Positions 12,161 to 24,008 of a stretch of 64,000 nucleotides of DNA are shown here, piece by piece (the stretch's first letter is position 1; the number at the start of each line of letters is the position of its first letter). The stretch lies in contig OZ020611.1 in NCBI GenBank assembly GCA_963971575.1, positions 205,448,743-205,512,742 of the forward strand, in the 5' to 3' direction. The translations under genes were made by a program, and so were the position numbers. This stretch comes from Liopterus haemorrhoidalis. Taxonomy: Eukaryota > Arthropoda > Insecta > Coleoptera > Dytiscidae. The notes under the pieces were generated by a model, which saw only the letters and a list, made by a program, of their open reading frames with translations, made no database searches and was not told where the DNA came from.

Positions 12161-14410
12161 GCCGATTAGAAGCCGAAATTTGGAAGACATATATAATTAA
12201 TGAAGTTTGAGCGGACCCGTCAGTACAAATTTACCAAGAACTGCAATTACTATTGGTAACAATGTTTGGATATTTATTATTCGAAGTAAAATTGTATCGA
12301 GCATTTGAAATTCAAAAATTTCTGCTTTCCGAACTTTTTGAGTGTAACACATCGGGCAAAAAATGAAAATAAATTGTAAAAAGTGGATGAAAAGAACACG
12401 AAACATTTCTAACAATTATTTTTGATGATTCTTACACACTGAAATTTTCATTTAATTTTATTTTGATTTGCATTTATGATATTTAACATTATATTACACA
12501 CTTAGTTTAATTTAAACCATAAATTTTACGACAAATTGACAATACGGTTGGAAAGAACTACTCTGCATCATAATTCACATTAACTCATTTCCTCCATAGG
12601 AAATATAGGTTTCCAATCTCTTTTTAGAAATTGTTCGATATGAACGGAGGTAATTTTGGTATTATTTCACAAATAAAATTTCATAAACAAATTTAGTATA
12701 ATCAGCCAATTAGAATAAAATATTTAAAATGTTAAATCTATTTCATAGAAAGGGCATTCAAGATAAGGGTAGACATGTTTATTATTGTAACTTAAGACTT
12801 TTGTAAATGTAACATGAAAAGTAAATAGTAAATTCTTGTGTCAAAATATATATGTCGACTACAAGCACGTAAATTATAATTAATCTTTGTCTGAAATATA
12901 AATACTATGTTTGGGTTATTTTATAATGGGATACTTATCTGAGTTATCACCAATAAATTGTAAATTTTAAGATATTTAAGATAGACAGTCAAGAGGGTGT
13001 GAAATGATATTTAACAGTTGGGTTATTAACTCAGGGTGGTTCTCTTTTTATGGGAGTTGAGCTTAAACCGTCGTAAGGTTAAGTCATGTTTTGGAGTTGG
13101 TTTTTAAGAGTCATGGGTTAGAGACATTAAGAGTTGTCAGTCGAGTCTAGTTAAAGTAAAAAGTAATTCCGTATGAGCGTAGTGTAGTGACCAGCTTAAA
13201 GGTGGAGGACATATTTAGAGACTTGGGAGAGACAATTGGTAGCTCGGAGATGTTATTGAGGATTGGGATGTGAAGTGGAGAAATTAGTGATTAGTGCTAA
13301 AGAGTCTAGTGTTTAGTGTTTGTGACGTGTATCTGATTGGATTTAGCTGTCGTCCTTAATTTGTAAGTGTATGTAAATAATGTAAATATTAAACCGTATT
13401 ATAATTAAAGTAGGTTAGTAAAATGTTGACTTTAATTGAACAACACTTAACTCCTTCCAAGAATCATAGCAACCAGCTGGCGGACTAAAGGGGAGGGGGT
13501 CCAGACTTTATCCGCTCGCAAGTCTAGATACTCATAATGTGAGGAAGACCTAGAGTTTGAGGGTTGAGAGTAAGTAGAAATGAAAATACTTAAATTCAAA
13601 CAGCCAACGCAACGTGACATTTCATTATAGATATATACGTAGATTCCCCACAGATATAGCCTAATTCTATTGACAATTAGCGAAGTGACAACACATCAAC
13701 TTTTTCGACTGTGACGTCATCTCATTTTTATCGTGAATGGACTTTACCAAGATTGTCATTGCGACGAATATTTATGGCTAATTTACACTTTTTTTGTATA
13801 AGATTCAACTGGTACATCAACTGAGACTAAGAAATAGCCACCATCGTCTGCACTCTGCAATTCTATAGAACTGCAACCCCTGGGGAACTTATGGTCTACT
13901 TTGTATATGAAAGGTATTAAAATGCAATATGCTGTTGCTATTGTATCATAATTTTATTAATTCTTTTTCGCCCAGGCTCACATACACATATTGAGATTTT
14001 AATCTAGTTCAATAGAGGCAATCTATATTTAGAAAATAACACCACTTTATAAGCAATTTGAATAATTTTTGCTTTAATGTTCAAACCGCCTGCTGAAAAT
14101 GGTTTCAATAGCTATTTTGTAACCTCTGGTTAAATTTTTTTCATTAAATTTTACGTTTTTTATAGGAAAATTTGAACTAGCTAAACATATACTAGTCCAG
14201 TGTTTCTCAAATCAAATGTTACGGATTTGCAAAATATCTAATTTACTACCCGGATCGGCAAAAAATATAAAATAATTAGGTTTTTATATGATACGTTTGG
14301 TAAATTTTCAAGTTTTCATGTTTTATTGGATATGCTGACTGCAGTTTCGGTATATACTACCATTATCAAAGCTACAATGTTTATAAAATATCTTACATGC
14401 TATTTATGTA
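12161..14410. other. No gene seen
   Basis: There is no supported ORF. Part of it (about 12770-13480) reads like a non-coding retroelement end, followed by a G-rich tract near 13490, but I found no paired repeat. Confidence 0.5.
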
Positions 14411-15702
14411 CAAGGTGTCTCAAAAGAAATTTTATATTTAGTGGATCGATTAAAAAAAAAGTAAGCCGTATATAGAAAAAATGTTTATTAATTATTAAAA
14501 TACACTTTTTGGGGATTTATTTCTTAAAAATGATATCGTCTAAATGTAGACCCTCGCGTTCTCGGCACTCATTTAATCGAACAGTAAAATTACTTATGAC
14601 GTCTCGGCAGGTGGACTCAGGGATGGCTGCCATTTCGTGACGAATATTTTCTTTCAAATGCGCCAGTGAAGTCGGTTTATTGGCGTAAACTTTAGATTTA
14701 AAATAACCCCATAGGAAAAAGTCCATAGGGGTTAAATCTGGACTGCGTGGAGGCCAATTTATGTCACCTCTCCGGGAGATCAATTTGCCTGAGAAAATTT
14801 CACGAACACGTGGCAGAGACATATTGGACGTGTGTGAAGTTGCTCCGACCTGTTGGAACCATGTTCTTTGGTTATAGCTAGGAAAGTTTTGCAGTTCAGG
14901 TACCAAGAAGTTGTCTTACATCTCCACATAACGCTCTGAATTCACTGTAACTGCACGCCCCCTTTCGTCTTCAAAAAAGTAAGGGCCGATAAATCCTCGC
15001 GCCGACATCGGAGCCCATACGGTCACTTTAGGCGAATGTAGGGGTTTCTGATGTTTGCGTTTCGGATTCGTTGCACTCCAGTAGCGGCAGCTTATTTACG
15101 TGGCCATTAAGATGAAAATGAGCTTCATCCGAAAATAAAATGTTGGTAAACGTTGAAAATCGCTCAATCACCTGATTTACGAAATTAAGCCTCTGACTGG
15201 CATCTTGGGGCTTTAATTCTTGCACCAATTGAATTTTGTAGGGGTGCAGCTTTAGGTCTTTGTGCATAATGCAATGTAATGATGATCTATGCACATTTAA
15301 AGCACTTGCGCGCTTCCGAATTGAAAGGTTCGGGTCGTCACGAACAGACTGATTAACATTCTCCACGTTTTCTACCGTTCTTGATGACCTAGGTCGCCCG
15401 GATTTTGATTTATCCAGCGTTGTACCAGTCTCTTCAAACTTTTTAACCCAATGTCGAATGAGAGGAATGCTTGGCGCATCATTTAAGTGGCGAAAACCTC
15501 GAATACTGCAGAATTTTCTACGTGCTACAGTCGCCGAATCACCGTTTTTGTAATACTCTCGCACGCATAACGCGAGAAACGCTCCATAGCGACTAAATTC
15601 CCAAGAGCCAGGCTACCAATTGACATAACCCCCGCGCCCCTCGGATATGTTGCGTTCACGCAGTAAGCTAAATAAATATAAAATTTCTTTTGAGACACCT
15701 TG
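14411..15702 (-). mobile_element. Mariner-like element with DUF4817-type transposase
   Basis: The terminal repeats 'caaggtgtctcaaaagaaat' (continuing tttatattta) and their complement end at 15702 and are flanked by TA (14409-14410, 15703-15704). The length, 1292 bp, is that of a complete element, so this copy decayed by point changes rather than by internal deletion. Confidence 0.95.
14517..15587 (-). pseudogene. DUF4817/DDE_3-type mariner transposase, decayed
   Basis: The start MERFSRYAC lies at 15587 and is followed by a frameshift into VREYYKNGDSATVARRKF (helix-turn-helix region, 15028-15564). Later come HYNVHRSSLH-like DNA-binding sequence (NVHRSSLHCIMHKDLKLHPY) and ILFSDEAHFHLNGHVNK with the first catalytic Asp. 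A second frameshift near 15090 leads to KVTVWAPMSARGFIGPYFFE. A TAA at 14916-14918 follows. The last part (14517-14906) has FQQVGATSHTS, where the second catalytic Asp (QDGAT) is Val, and PRSPDLTPMDFFLWGY with the third Asp intact. The element is thus near full length but cannot make an active transposase. Confidence 0.92.
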
Positions 15703-15957
15703 TATAAGAACAAGGAAGAAGGTGGTGTGGGAACAGGTACAAAATTAACAAACAAATAACGAGAAACAATATTATAATCTAATCTCTAATCCTACTAATG
15801 AGCAAAAAGTAAGTTCTGTCATTTCATTCAGGGGGTTTGTTTTTTTGATCTCGTGCGCAGAGAGATTAAGTTTTTTCTTGAATGTGTAGTATTTCGGGGT
15901 TGAAGGATGAAGTATGATTTTCAGTATGAAGATGTGCTGCAAATGTAGAGTCTAGGG

Positions 15958-17448
15958 CAGGGATGGCGAACCTTTTTGAGGAGTGGGTCAAATTTTGTTA
16001 ATTATTTTTCTTAATACTAGTCCGTGGGTCACTGAGTCAATAGATGCCACTTGGAAGGGAGTGTGGTAAAAGGGGTACCAATAATTTTGAACACCAAAAA
16101 TTTGTTTACAGAAAAACTCGACAGTTGACCTTTTTTTGGGACTCACTTTTAAAAACACTAAAAAGGTTTACGTTTCTTTTTTGTTTAACATTTTTTACTT
16201 TTGCAAGTGAAGGCAACAAATAAAGGTCGATGTCAAAAAGCTGACATCAATGGAGTAATATCATGAACTATCGCACCACTGTACTAAATATTTGAATGAA
16301 CACGGAATAAAGAACATCACATACATATATTATGAAGTATTCTTTATTATAAACATAGTTACAGATATTTGTATATATAATAAAGTTGATAAAAGTATAT
16401 ATATTTAATGTGAAATCTGTTATTGCTTATTTTCAGATAATAGTCAGATAATTTCTGAATATTAGGTTCATAATCCGTATTAGTTTAACGCATTTAGCTG
16501 TCAATTCATTTCCAAGTTTATTTCTGTTGGAGGATTTTACAAAATTCATTGAGGAAAACAATTTTTCGCACGAATATGTGGCCCCAAAAATCGTTAACAG
16601 AGCATTAGCAAGCTTTTTCATTGATATAAAATTGTTTGGTAAAGAATCCCATACGTTTAATATAATATTTTCAATTTTTAGTTTGGGATCATTATTATCT
16701 GTAGTACTTTCAGAAAATTTTCCTTCTATATCCGAAACTAAGTTTTCAAATTTATTTTTCCAATCTATGCTGCTTTGAAATTCAACTAATTCCATTTCTA
16801 AATCCATGATACCTAGCCACATAAATCCGGTTAGCTCCATTGTTGCAAATTCTGTTTTGTATGGATATAAAATAAAGTGAAATATATTTTCCAAACTTTT
16901 AAATTGATTGAATCTCTCCTGAAAAGCTTGTTTTATTTCCTGTATAATAGTTATATATTTTTTAATTGCATTTTTTTGAATATCAAGCGTATTTTCAAAA
17001 ATTATTGTGTTTTGAAAATGTTTTTGTAATTGAGGAAAATATTTCATCATTTTCATTTGCAAATCTTTTGTGAAGATGTTAAGTTTCGTCATAAATGTTT
17101 TAATATTTTCAAACATCATCAATACAACTTGTCCATTTCCCTGAAGTTTTTTATTCAGTTCATTGAAATGCTGAGTGATGTCACATAAGAGCATTAAATC
17201 ATTTAACCAATCTATATTTGAAAATTTTATGGCTCACATACAGGCACATTGATACGATAGTAAAACAGTTAGTCAACGTCCACTTGGAAATATATATTTT
17301 TTTATATAAATTCGACATTTTTTTTATTTATACTTTAATTTTTTAATATTTTCGATTGCCTGTTCTCTCTTTTATGCTATTTTTTTTCTTTTATTCAACA
17401 CGTGGGTCACTTAAAAAGCCTTCGCGGGTCATAGGTTCGCCATCACTG
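15958..17448 (-). mobile_element. hAT element, internally deleted
   Basis: The ends CAGGGATGGCGAACCT and the complement of CAGTGATGGCGAACCT are flanked by a perfect 8-bp duplication GTCTAGGG (15950-15957, 17449-17456). The element is 1491 bp and keeps only the C-terminal part of its transposase. It interrupts the Penelope-like frame. Confidence 0.96.
16433..17233 (-). pseudogene. hAT transposase, C-terminal half
   Basis: The open frame covers about 265 codons, beginning after a TGA near 17235 with NIDWLNDLMLLCDITQHFNE, the central region of GTF2IRD2/ZBED-type hAT transposases. It ends with the hAT dimerisation domain: LTIFGATYSCEKLFSSMNF followed by NKLGNELTAKCVKL. No stop lies in this part. 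The BED zinc finger and the first catalytic residues are absent through internal deletion, so it cannot transpose by itself. It could still make a C-terminal fragment if transcribed. Confidence 0.9.
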
Positions 17449-17745
17449 GTCTAGGGTTTCTTTTCGCAAAGATCTTTTATGTTCAGATATTCGTATGTTG
17501 AAACTGCGTCCCGTTTGACCAATGTACGCCCCATTGCAAAAATTACACGGCAACCTATAAACACCACGATGATCCAATCTTTCTATTCTGTCTTTATTGT
17601 TTGCTAAATATTTTTTAATATTGTTGACGGTTTTAAAAGCTATTTTAAATTCTTTGTTAATTTTAAGTTCATTGGCGATTTTATTACTAATTTCTCCGAG
17701 ATATGGTAGGATTACGTATTTATTATTTACGGAACAGATTTCTTA

Positions 17746-18309
17746 ACGTTGACCAGTAAAAATAATTTAAAAAAATCTTTATTACAACCAATTTGAATTA
17801 AAAAATAAATGTTAAAAAAATACTTTCAATTTACAAAACTACAACAAAAAGTCAATCAATACAAATCAATTTAGATAATAGAAATTATATATACCTGCTA
17901 GATTAGCCCTTTGCCAACAGTGCTGGCAACAAATAGTATTACAATATACTATGAATATGAATCGCAACAAATGCATTTCTAAGAAAAGTTTCAAAAAGCT
18001 TATTCTAGATGGCAAGTCTTGGCAAAATTGGATAAAATAATATGAATATCTGATATGTAGCTAAGAAAATTTTCTAGAAGTGTCAATAGTTATTTTTTCC
18101 TTAAAACTCTGTACCAGAAAAGAAATAGTATTTTAAAAATCCATTCGTGTATTTTTTTAAACTCTTGTGTTGCGATTAATTTTCACATTACATAATTCAT
18201 TTCCTCGAGTTACTAAGTTATTTTTGTGTAAACATATTAATTAACAACTATTATTATTTTCCGGTTTCTTTCAAACAAAAACATGGCGCGTTATATGTCA
18301 ATATACACT
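17746..18309. other. No gene seen
   Basis: At 17898-17932 'gctagattagccctttgccaacagtgctggcaac' (in parts) resembles 49358-49392 ('tagcagacccgttgccaac'), a small shared repeat. Nothing else is supported. Confidence 0.5.
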
Positions 18310-19016
18310 TCGGTAAGCTTCGGAATATTTTGTTACATTTCGGAATCTCGCTTCAAATTTGTATTAGACGCAGCATTGACGTCATCGGTAGTATAATTAT
18401 ACTACCTCATTGGATGACAGGCACGCACGCACCCAGACAACCAGGGACACAGGTTGGCGTATTATATTATAAATTATATTCGTAGATTCCTAGAGAATAA
18501 ATCTGCAAAATATTGTTCATATCGGTCCAAGAATATAGGAGTATCTAGTTTTTTTTTATTTATATCTACGAAACCCTAGACATTTCTAACTGTAATTATA
18601 TTTGTAAATTCTTAGAGAATAAATCTGCAAAATATTGTTCATATCAGTCAAAGCATATAGGAGTATCCAGAGTTTCTTGTTTATGCTTACGAAACCCTAG
18701 ACATTTCTTTATGTAATTATATTCGAAGATTCTGAGAATAAATCTGCAAAATATTCTTCATATCAGTCAAAGCATATAGGAGAATCTAGAGTTTCTTGCT
18801 TATGCCTACGAAACCCTAGACATTTCTATATGTTATTTTATTTAATTCAGATAAATTAAATACCGGCCGCTGAAAAATACCAAAATGTTTTTAGTCAAGT
18901 TATAGCTGATGACACTACGGTAATCTTCGGAATATTTCGTTACATTTCGGAATCTCGCTTCAAATTTATTTTGACGTCATAGCACGCACCCAGGGACCTA
19001 AGAACACACGTTAGTG

Positions 19017-19075
<59 letters not shown>
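18310..19075 (+). repeat. Segmental direct repeat with three ~120-bp tandem units
   Basis: The block 18310-18474 ('ttcggaatattttgttacat', 'tcggaatctcgcttcaaatt', 'gcacgcacccag') returns at 18913-19020. Between them lie three ~120-bp units starting near 18475, 18595 and 18715 ('tagagaataaatctgcaaaa' through 'gaaaccctagacatttct'). No ORF. Confidence 0.9.
19021..19073. repeat. (TA)n microsatellite
   Basis: About 26 TA units at the end of the second copy of the segmental repeat; the first copy has only a short 'attatattataaattat' there. Confidence 0.95.
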
Positions 19076-19076
<1 letters not shown>

Positions 19077-19094
19077 GCAGCCCAAAATGAATGT

Positions 19095-19250
19095 AGAGCG
19101 GAAAGGTCACAAATTTGTCTCTGATTTTGAGAGCAAACACATTTTTTGACGGAAGCATTAAATATTTTCTTTTTATGCACAAAAACAAATAAAACGTTTT
19201 AACATTTTTTGAGTGGAAAATAAATACTTAAAAAACTATTTGCTGAATTG
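19095..19250 (+). repeat. Interspersed repeat, partner at 21333-21480
   Basis: 'tgtctctgattttgagag' and 'taacattttttgagtggaaa' through 'aaaactatttgc' recur at 21333-21480 in the same orientation. The two copies bracket a LINE relic and a TA-flanked element. Confidence 0.85.
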
Positions 19251-19259
19251 GAATAATTT

Positions 19260-19667
19260 TGTCACTATGATTTTTGTCACAAGTTAATGAGCCAATCTTT
19301 GTCATCTATTAGCAGGTACTTTCTTGATGTCTTCGATCATCGCTTTGGTGAACGAACGTGCTCCTTTTCCCATTTATCGATCTCCAGGGGGTTAATATCA
19401 GAGACTATCTATCATCCGTCAGCCTAACAACGACCAGCCCAACTCCATTTAAGTTTGGCTGCTTTCCACTACATCAGTAAGTTCTCCCTTTGACCTTATT
19501 ATTTCATTTTTGAGCCTCTCCTTTAACGTTGAATCCTCCTCCTGACACATTGCGAGTTTACTAAGGACCTTTTTCGTGAAAACAGTTGTTTTGATGCTGA
19601 AGTTAATATAAGCAAAATGCAGGTATGTTATTGCTAATTTTTCTGGGAAGTTTTTAACTATGACCAT
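19260..19667 (-). pseudogene. LINE ORF2 C-terminus (RTE/'KWxWAGH' type)
   Basis: The frame 19449-19667 includes AMCQEEDSTLKERLKNEIIR and GELTDVVE, matching the block that in these LINEs reads 'ISLRDRIRNEEIRRRTGVTDV'. After the stop the sequence continues as KWSWAGR, then across frameshifts ILTPW, GARSFTKAMIEDIKKV, which is the KWxWAGH...GRPxxRWxDDI motif at the end of the RT protein. The upstream RT is missing. It is a heavily decayed 5'-truncated copy. Confidence 0.78.
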
Positions 19668-19814
19668 ACCACATATTGATCCTACAAATCATTCATCTAT
19701 TTTTGTATGAAGAACATTCAAGAATTTATCTCAAAATTTTTTAAATTACGGTCTTTATGGCGCCTGTAGGCCTAAAACTGCGTCCTGCGTCACACGGCTA
19801 ATCCATATGGACTA

Positions 19815-21056
19815 TGGTCTATTTCAAAGTAGAAAAATGTGTGTAAGAAGATAGGAGCTGTTTCTCCTTGCTTCGGATTGGTTTAGATAGTCATCCCTAT
19901 TACACAGTAAAAATATTGTTTTTAGTCCAAGTTTACAGATGTTCAGTGTCGTACATTGGAAATATATATTATTTATATTATTTAATTTTTCTCATATATT
20001 TTGTTTTTATTTACATATTTAGGCTTTTATTTATATTCTTGGCGTAGATTTTATGGAGAAAATTCGCCATGTAATTTGTTTTTACGTAGTTATATATTTT
20101 TTAGGTTATCTGACATATAAATACTTTTTGACACTTGACATTTAACAGATCAAGAGAGAGGACTAATGTGAGGCCAAAATACAGCCCAGATGATTGTGCC
20201 CAAAGAAGAAGTTATTGATATAATTTTTAGACCTTAATATATACATATATTTTTAATTTTTATTTACATACAATAATTATTTAAATAAGAAACTTTAGCT
20301 CTGAAGATATATTGTTTGTTTTATTGCTTTGTTTAAACTCTTTTAGCCAAATCTCTCTTTTTATATATACAGTCTGTTCCAACTGGTTAAGCGGAACTAG
20401 ATTTTGCAATCTAGTTACTTTCATCGCTTAAATCGTGCTTTTAGGTCGTTTTGTTTAAGCTTTGTAAATCATACTTACAATTAACATTTTTTGGTTAAGG
20501 TTAATATCATTTTAAAATATCATTTTCTTTATATTTTGATATTTTGTGCATTCTTAATACAAATTTCCCATTTATATATTTTTTTGTCATTAAAATTTGT
20601 AAAAAAAAATAATTTAATTTTGACATGTATTCGTTTCTATGGTTTCATTGTTGGAATTTTAAATTTTGACATTCCAACGTGAAAAATGAAATAACCCCAG
20701 CAAGGTCCCTTCTCGTGACAACCTTAAAGAACGAAAATCCCATTTAGTTCCGCTTAACCGTTTGGAACAGACTGTAGTACATAATTTTAAAAATTAATAT
20801 TTTTTTAACTTTTTCAAATTTCCCATTAAACTGAATTTATGTCGTATAAATAACGTAAGTGTATTATCTGCCTTGTTTATTTCAATATCTTATTAACCTT
20901 TTTTATATTAAAAAAAAAATCACTTGCTAACCCAGTTGCTACGCCCATGCCCTAGTTGTAACTTTTTTTTAAATTTCCCGCTATACTGTATTTGATCAGT
21001 GTAAATCGTACTCGGTTCGCAGCGCTATCTACATTATTCTCCTTTGAAATAGACCA
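19815..21056. mobile_element. TA-flanked TIR element hosting a nested MITE
   Basis: 'tggtctatttcaaagtaga' at the left is matched by the complement 'ctcctttgaaatagacca' at the right, each next to TA (19813-19814, 21057-21058). There is no coding sequence of its own. The 405-bp MITE 20370-20774 is nested inside. Confidence 0.75.
20370..20774. mobile_element. MITE of the 'AAGCGGAACTAG' family
   Basis: The TIRs 'cagtctgttccaactggtta' (then agcggaacta) and the near-complement at 20740-20774 are flanked by TA. Next to the left TIR is the palindrome 'ctagattttgcaatctag'. Partial or diverged relatives lie at 23100-23290, 47650-47710, 63040-63066 and 63898-64000. Confidence 0.9.
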
Positions 21057-21332
21057 TAGTTATCAGGGCGAATCGCGTCCTGAATAATTCCAAAGTAAAA
21101 TGCAAATTTCAGTCGGCATATTTTCAAGTGGGTCAGTGACTAGGTCAGTATTGTATCAATACATTACAAAAACACGTTATTATTTGTTTTCCTTGGAAGA
21201 CACATGTATTTGACAGACAGGTGTTTATTGAAAATCATGTGAATGAAATATCATATCAGAGGATAAAAATGATATTTAGATTTCGAGACAGTTTTGAATG
21301 GTGTAGCGAGTTTCGTTATCTTGTTCTTTTGT

Positions 21333-21480
21333 CTCTGATTTCGAGAGAAAAAATATTTTTGACAGAAGCATAAAAACTGAAATGTTTTCTGTTCAACTTG
21401 TTATGCACGAAAACAAATGAAACGGTTTAACATTTTTTGAGTGGAAAATAAATACATGAAAAAACTATTTGCAGAACCAG
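21333..21480 (+). repeat. Interspersed repeat, partner at 19095-19250
   Basis: Second copy of the repeat described at 19095-19250. Confidence 0.85.
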
Positions 21481-21785
21481 AATTCTAATACTGCCAGTCT
21501 ATAATCTACAATCAAAATAATGGATATAGGGTCAAAGAGCAAACATTTCTTTAAAAAAATATTAGTAATAAGAATTTAATCACAACAGCATTCGATTTAA
21601 AGCTGATAGTTTGTTGTAATTTAAAAATAGTATATTATACAACGAGCATGGAATGATGGACATTTCACACAAGTATAAAAGTTGCGCCACGAGCCGGAGG
21701 CGAGTAGCGCAATTCATACGAGTAAGAAATTACTATTTCATGCAAATTTCATACTATGCTTTTTAATTACTTATTTAATTTTTAT

Positions 21786-22905
21786 GGTAACCGACGAGTT
21801 CATCGAAAATCCATTCATCGAAAACCAATTCATCGAAAATCAATTCATCAAAAATCAATTCATCGAAAATCAATTCATCGAATGATCAATTCATCGAAAA
21901 AAAAAATAATAAATAAATTTTGTAAATATTTGAGAGGAATGCTGAGGGGATCGGAAAAAAGCAGTGGTCAATAAAAGTAGACAGACTAAGAAATAATTGC
22001 ATAAATTTTTTTATATGGTTTAAAAAAAGGTAAATAAAGTGACATAGTGTTTGAATATAAATAAAGAAATATAATAAGAAAACTTATATAATAAAACAAA
22101 TAAATTTTTTGTTTTTAAGGTTGAATAAGACAGGTTATGGGCAATTGCACTCAAATAATTTTTATAAATTCATACACAATGATACGCATTTTAATTGGGC
22201 TAATATGGGGGAATATAAAGTACTATGCATCTAAAAACAAGGTAATTAGGTTAGGTTTAGTTAGTAAAAGTCTAAAACCGAGCGGAGCGAGTTACCCATC
22301 TTCTAGTTTAAGGACAAAGCACTATTTTAGGTTAGGTTAGGTTAGTAAGGGTTTCGTTAGAAGAAGCCGAGCGAAGCGAGCTACCCATCTAGTTTAATGT
22401 CAAAACACTATCTTAGGTTAGGTTAGTAAGGGTTTGGTTAGAAGAAGCCGAGCGAAGCGAGCTACCCATCTTCTAGTTTAATGTCAAAACACTATCTTAG
22501 GTTAGGTTAGGTTAGTAAGGGTTTGGTTAGAAGAAGCCGAGCGAAGCGAGCTACCCATCTTCTAGTTTAATGACAAAACACTATCTTAGGTTAGGTTAGG
22601 TTAGTAAGGGTTTGGTTAGAAGAAGCCGAGCGTAGCGAGCTACCCATCATCTAGTTTAATGACAAAACAAACTCACACTAACTTAACAATGCCAGCTGTT
22701 TAGAATCACCGTACATTGAACACCGCACATTGTAGTTATTTAATAAGTGTAGTCTGTCAACTTTTATTGACCACTGCTTTTTTGGCTTTCCGATCCCCTC
22801 GGCATTCCTCTCAAATATTTTTTCGATAATATTGATCATTCGATGAATTGATTTTTGATTAATTGATTTTTGATGAATTGATTTTCGATGAACTTACCGT
22901 GAATC
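21786..22905. mobile_element. Fold-back-like element, copy B (ttcatcgaaaat ends)
   Basis: The left end has six tandem units of 'ttcatcgaaaatcaa' type and the right end inverted ones. A perfect 9-bp duplication AATTTTTAT flanks it (21777-21785, 22906-22914). Inward lies the inverted block 'atttgagaggaatgctgagg' shared with copy A. It carries an extra minisatellite that copy A lacks. The translations rich in FIENQ and HRKS are artefacts of the subrepeats. Confidence 0.92.
22250..22660 (+). repeat. ~89-bp minisatellite with TTAGG motifs
   Basis: Five units, spaced 89, 81, 89 and 89 bp, are marked by 'ccgagcgaagcgagctaccc' near 22278, 22367, 22448, 22537 and 22626. Each unit junction contains 'ttaggttaggttaggttagt' or a shorter form, that is two to four copies of the insect telomeric repeat TTAGG. 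Confidence 0.93.
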
Positions 22906-22914
22906 AATTTTTAT

Positions 22915-24008
22915 TCAGTTTCCAAAAACTAACAGTAATTTGACAGTTGCTTTCAACCTATTTATTACGGTGCCTAGCAATGGTCACGTGCGTATCACAC
23001 GGAATGTAAATTCAATTAAAATAACAATACTTGCGTCAACTGATTAATGGACTGACCAAGATCAACTTTATCGAAAAATATATTTACAAAATTCGATAAC
23101 TTTAACTATAGGCTATTGCAAACCTTTAGGCGGAACTAAATGTAATTTTCCAAAGTTGTCACTAGCTATTTTTTTATATATTGAAGTAGGCTTTTCTTAA
23201 ACAAAATTACCAAAAGCTTCAGTCAATCGGTAAAAGTTACTAGATTTAAAAATCTAGTTCCGCTTAAACCAAAGAAACCGTCTATATGTTATTTAATTTT
23301 AATCCAGTTTCCTTTACATACTAACAATAATTTGACATACGCTTTCAATCTATTTATTACGTTGCCTAGCAACGGTCGGCCATTGCTGCTTGAATCTGTT
23401 ATGTAATGAGCTCAACCTATTACGTAATGAGCTCATTACGTCATTACGTAACAGGTCAGCGATGTGTAACAAAAATGAGTAGGGAACGTGTTACATTTAT
23501 TAATCACTGTGACGCCTGTATAGAACGTATAATTGTATAATCGTGGAAAAAAAAATATTTTGGCTAAATTTTTTTATCAACATTTTTTTAAACACGTTTT
23601 GTCACGCACTCTTTAACCTAGAATCCTCTTGGTTTAAAAATATGAAAGTTTCTGAATAATGCGTACCTACTTGATGTAAAACAAACTAATTCAACAGGAA
23701 TTTGTAATCACATTATATTTTGCAATAATATGACATGTTTCTCATGGAAAAATTAATAATTTATTTTTAGTCAATAGTACGTATTAGACCTAGTCTTGCC
23801 ATAAATACTGTTACAAAGTTTTCAGTGAAATTGCATAAGAAGCTTGAAGATATTTTAGAAGCACATTATAAATAGATACATCTTAAGCAAAAAACAATAA
23901 TCAGATCTTAAAATGACTACTTCTGGCCATTACACAGCCAAGTCACTGAGGCAGCTTGTAAATAGAATTACGAAGGGTTTCTTGAAAAGATTTTCATGAA
24001 AGGATTTA
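22915..24008. other. No gene; diverged MITE copy at 23100-23290
   Basis: At 23243-23280 'actagatttaaaaatctag' followed by 'ttccgcttaaacc' is a reversed end of the AAGCGGAACTAG MITE family; 'ggcggaacta' near 23130 may be the other end. A short palindrome of 'attacgtaatgagctcatta' type lies near 23425-23450. Confidence 0.6.

Larger units (their letters stand above)
15866..17742 (-). pseudogene. Penelope-like element C-terminus (RT tail + GIY-YIG), split by a hAT
   Basis: Outside the hAT (15958-17448) the minus strand reads one frame. From 17742: YVILPYLGEISNKIA and FKTVNNIKKYLANNKDRIE (the linker after the RT of Penelope-like elements), then GVYRLPCNFCNG and AYIGQTGRSFNIRISEHKRS, the GVY...YIG core of a GIY-YIG nuclease with the following Arg and Glu-His. 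The frame is cut by the hAT after ETL. It resumes beyond the insertion (DSTFAAHLHTENH) and ends at TAA 15866. The 8-bp duplication keeps the frame, so the element was still readable when the hAT arrived. The upstream RT is missing; a stop occurs at 17743. Confidence 0.85.

Noticed and set aside
12770..13560. Possible solo LTR followed by a primer-binding-like 'ctggcggacta' and a G-rich tract
   Set aside because: No second LTR, no TG...CA limits and no target duplication could be established.
16527..16778. Plus-strand open frame of 83 codons
   Set aside because: It is the antisense shadow of the hAT transposase C-terminus.
18940..19188. Open frame with a long IYIYIY stretch
   Set aside because: A (TA)n microsatellite translated.
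21682..21974. Repetitive open frames rich in FIENQ or HRKS
   Set aside because: They are translations of the ttcatcgaaaat subrepeats of a fold-back end.
23395..23470. Palindromic 'tacgtaatgagctcattacgta' block
   Set aside because: Too short and isolated to call an element; probably a local duplication.
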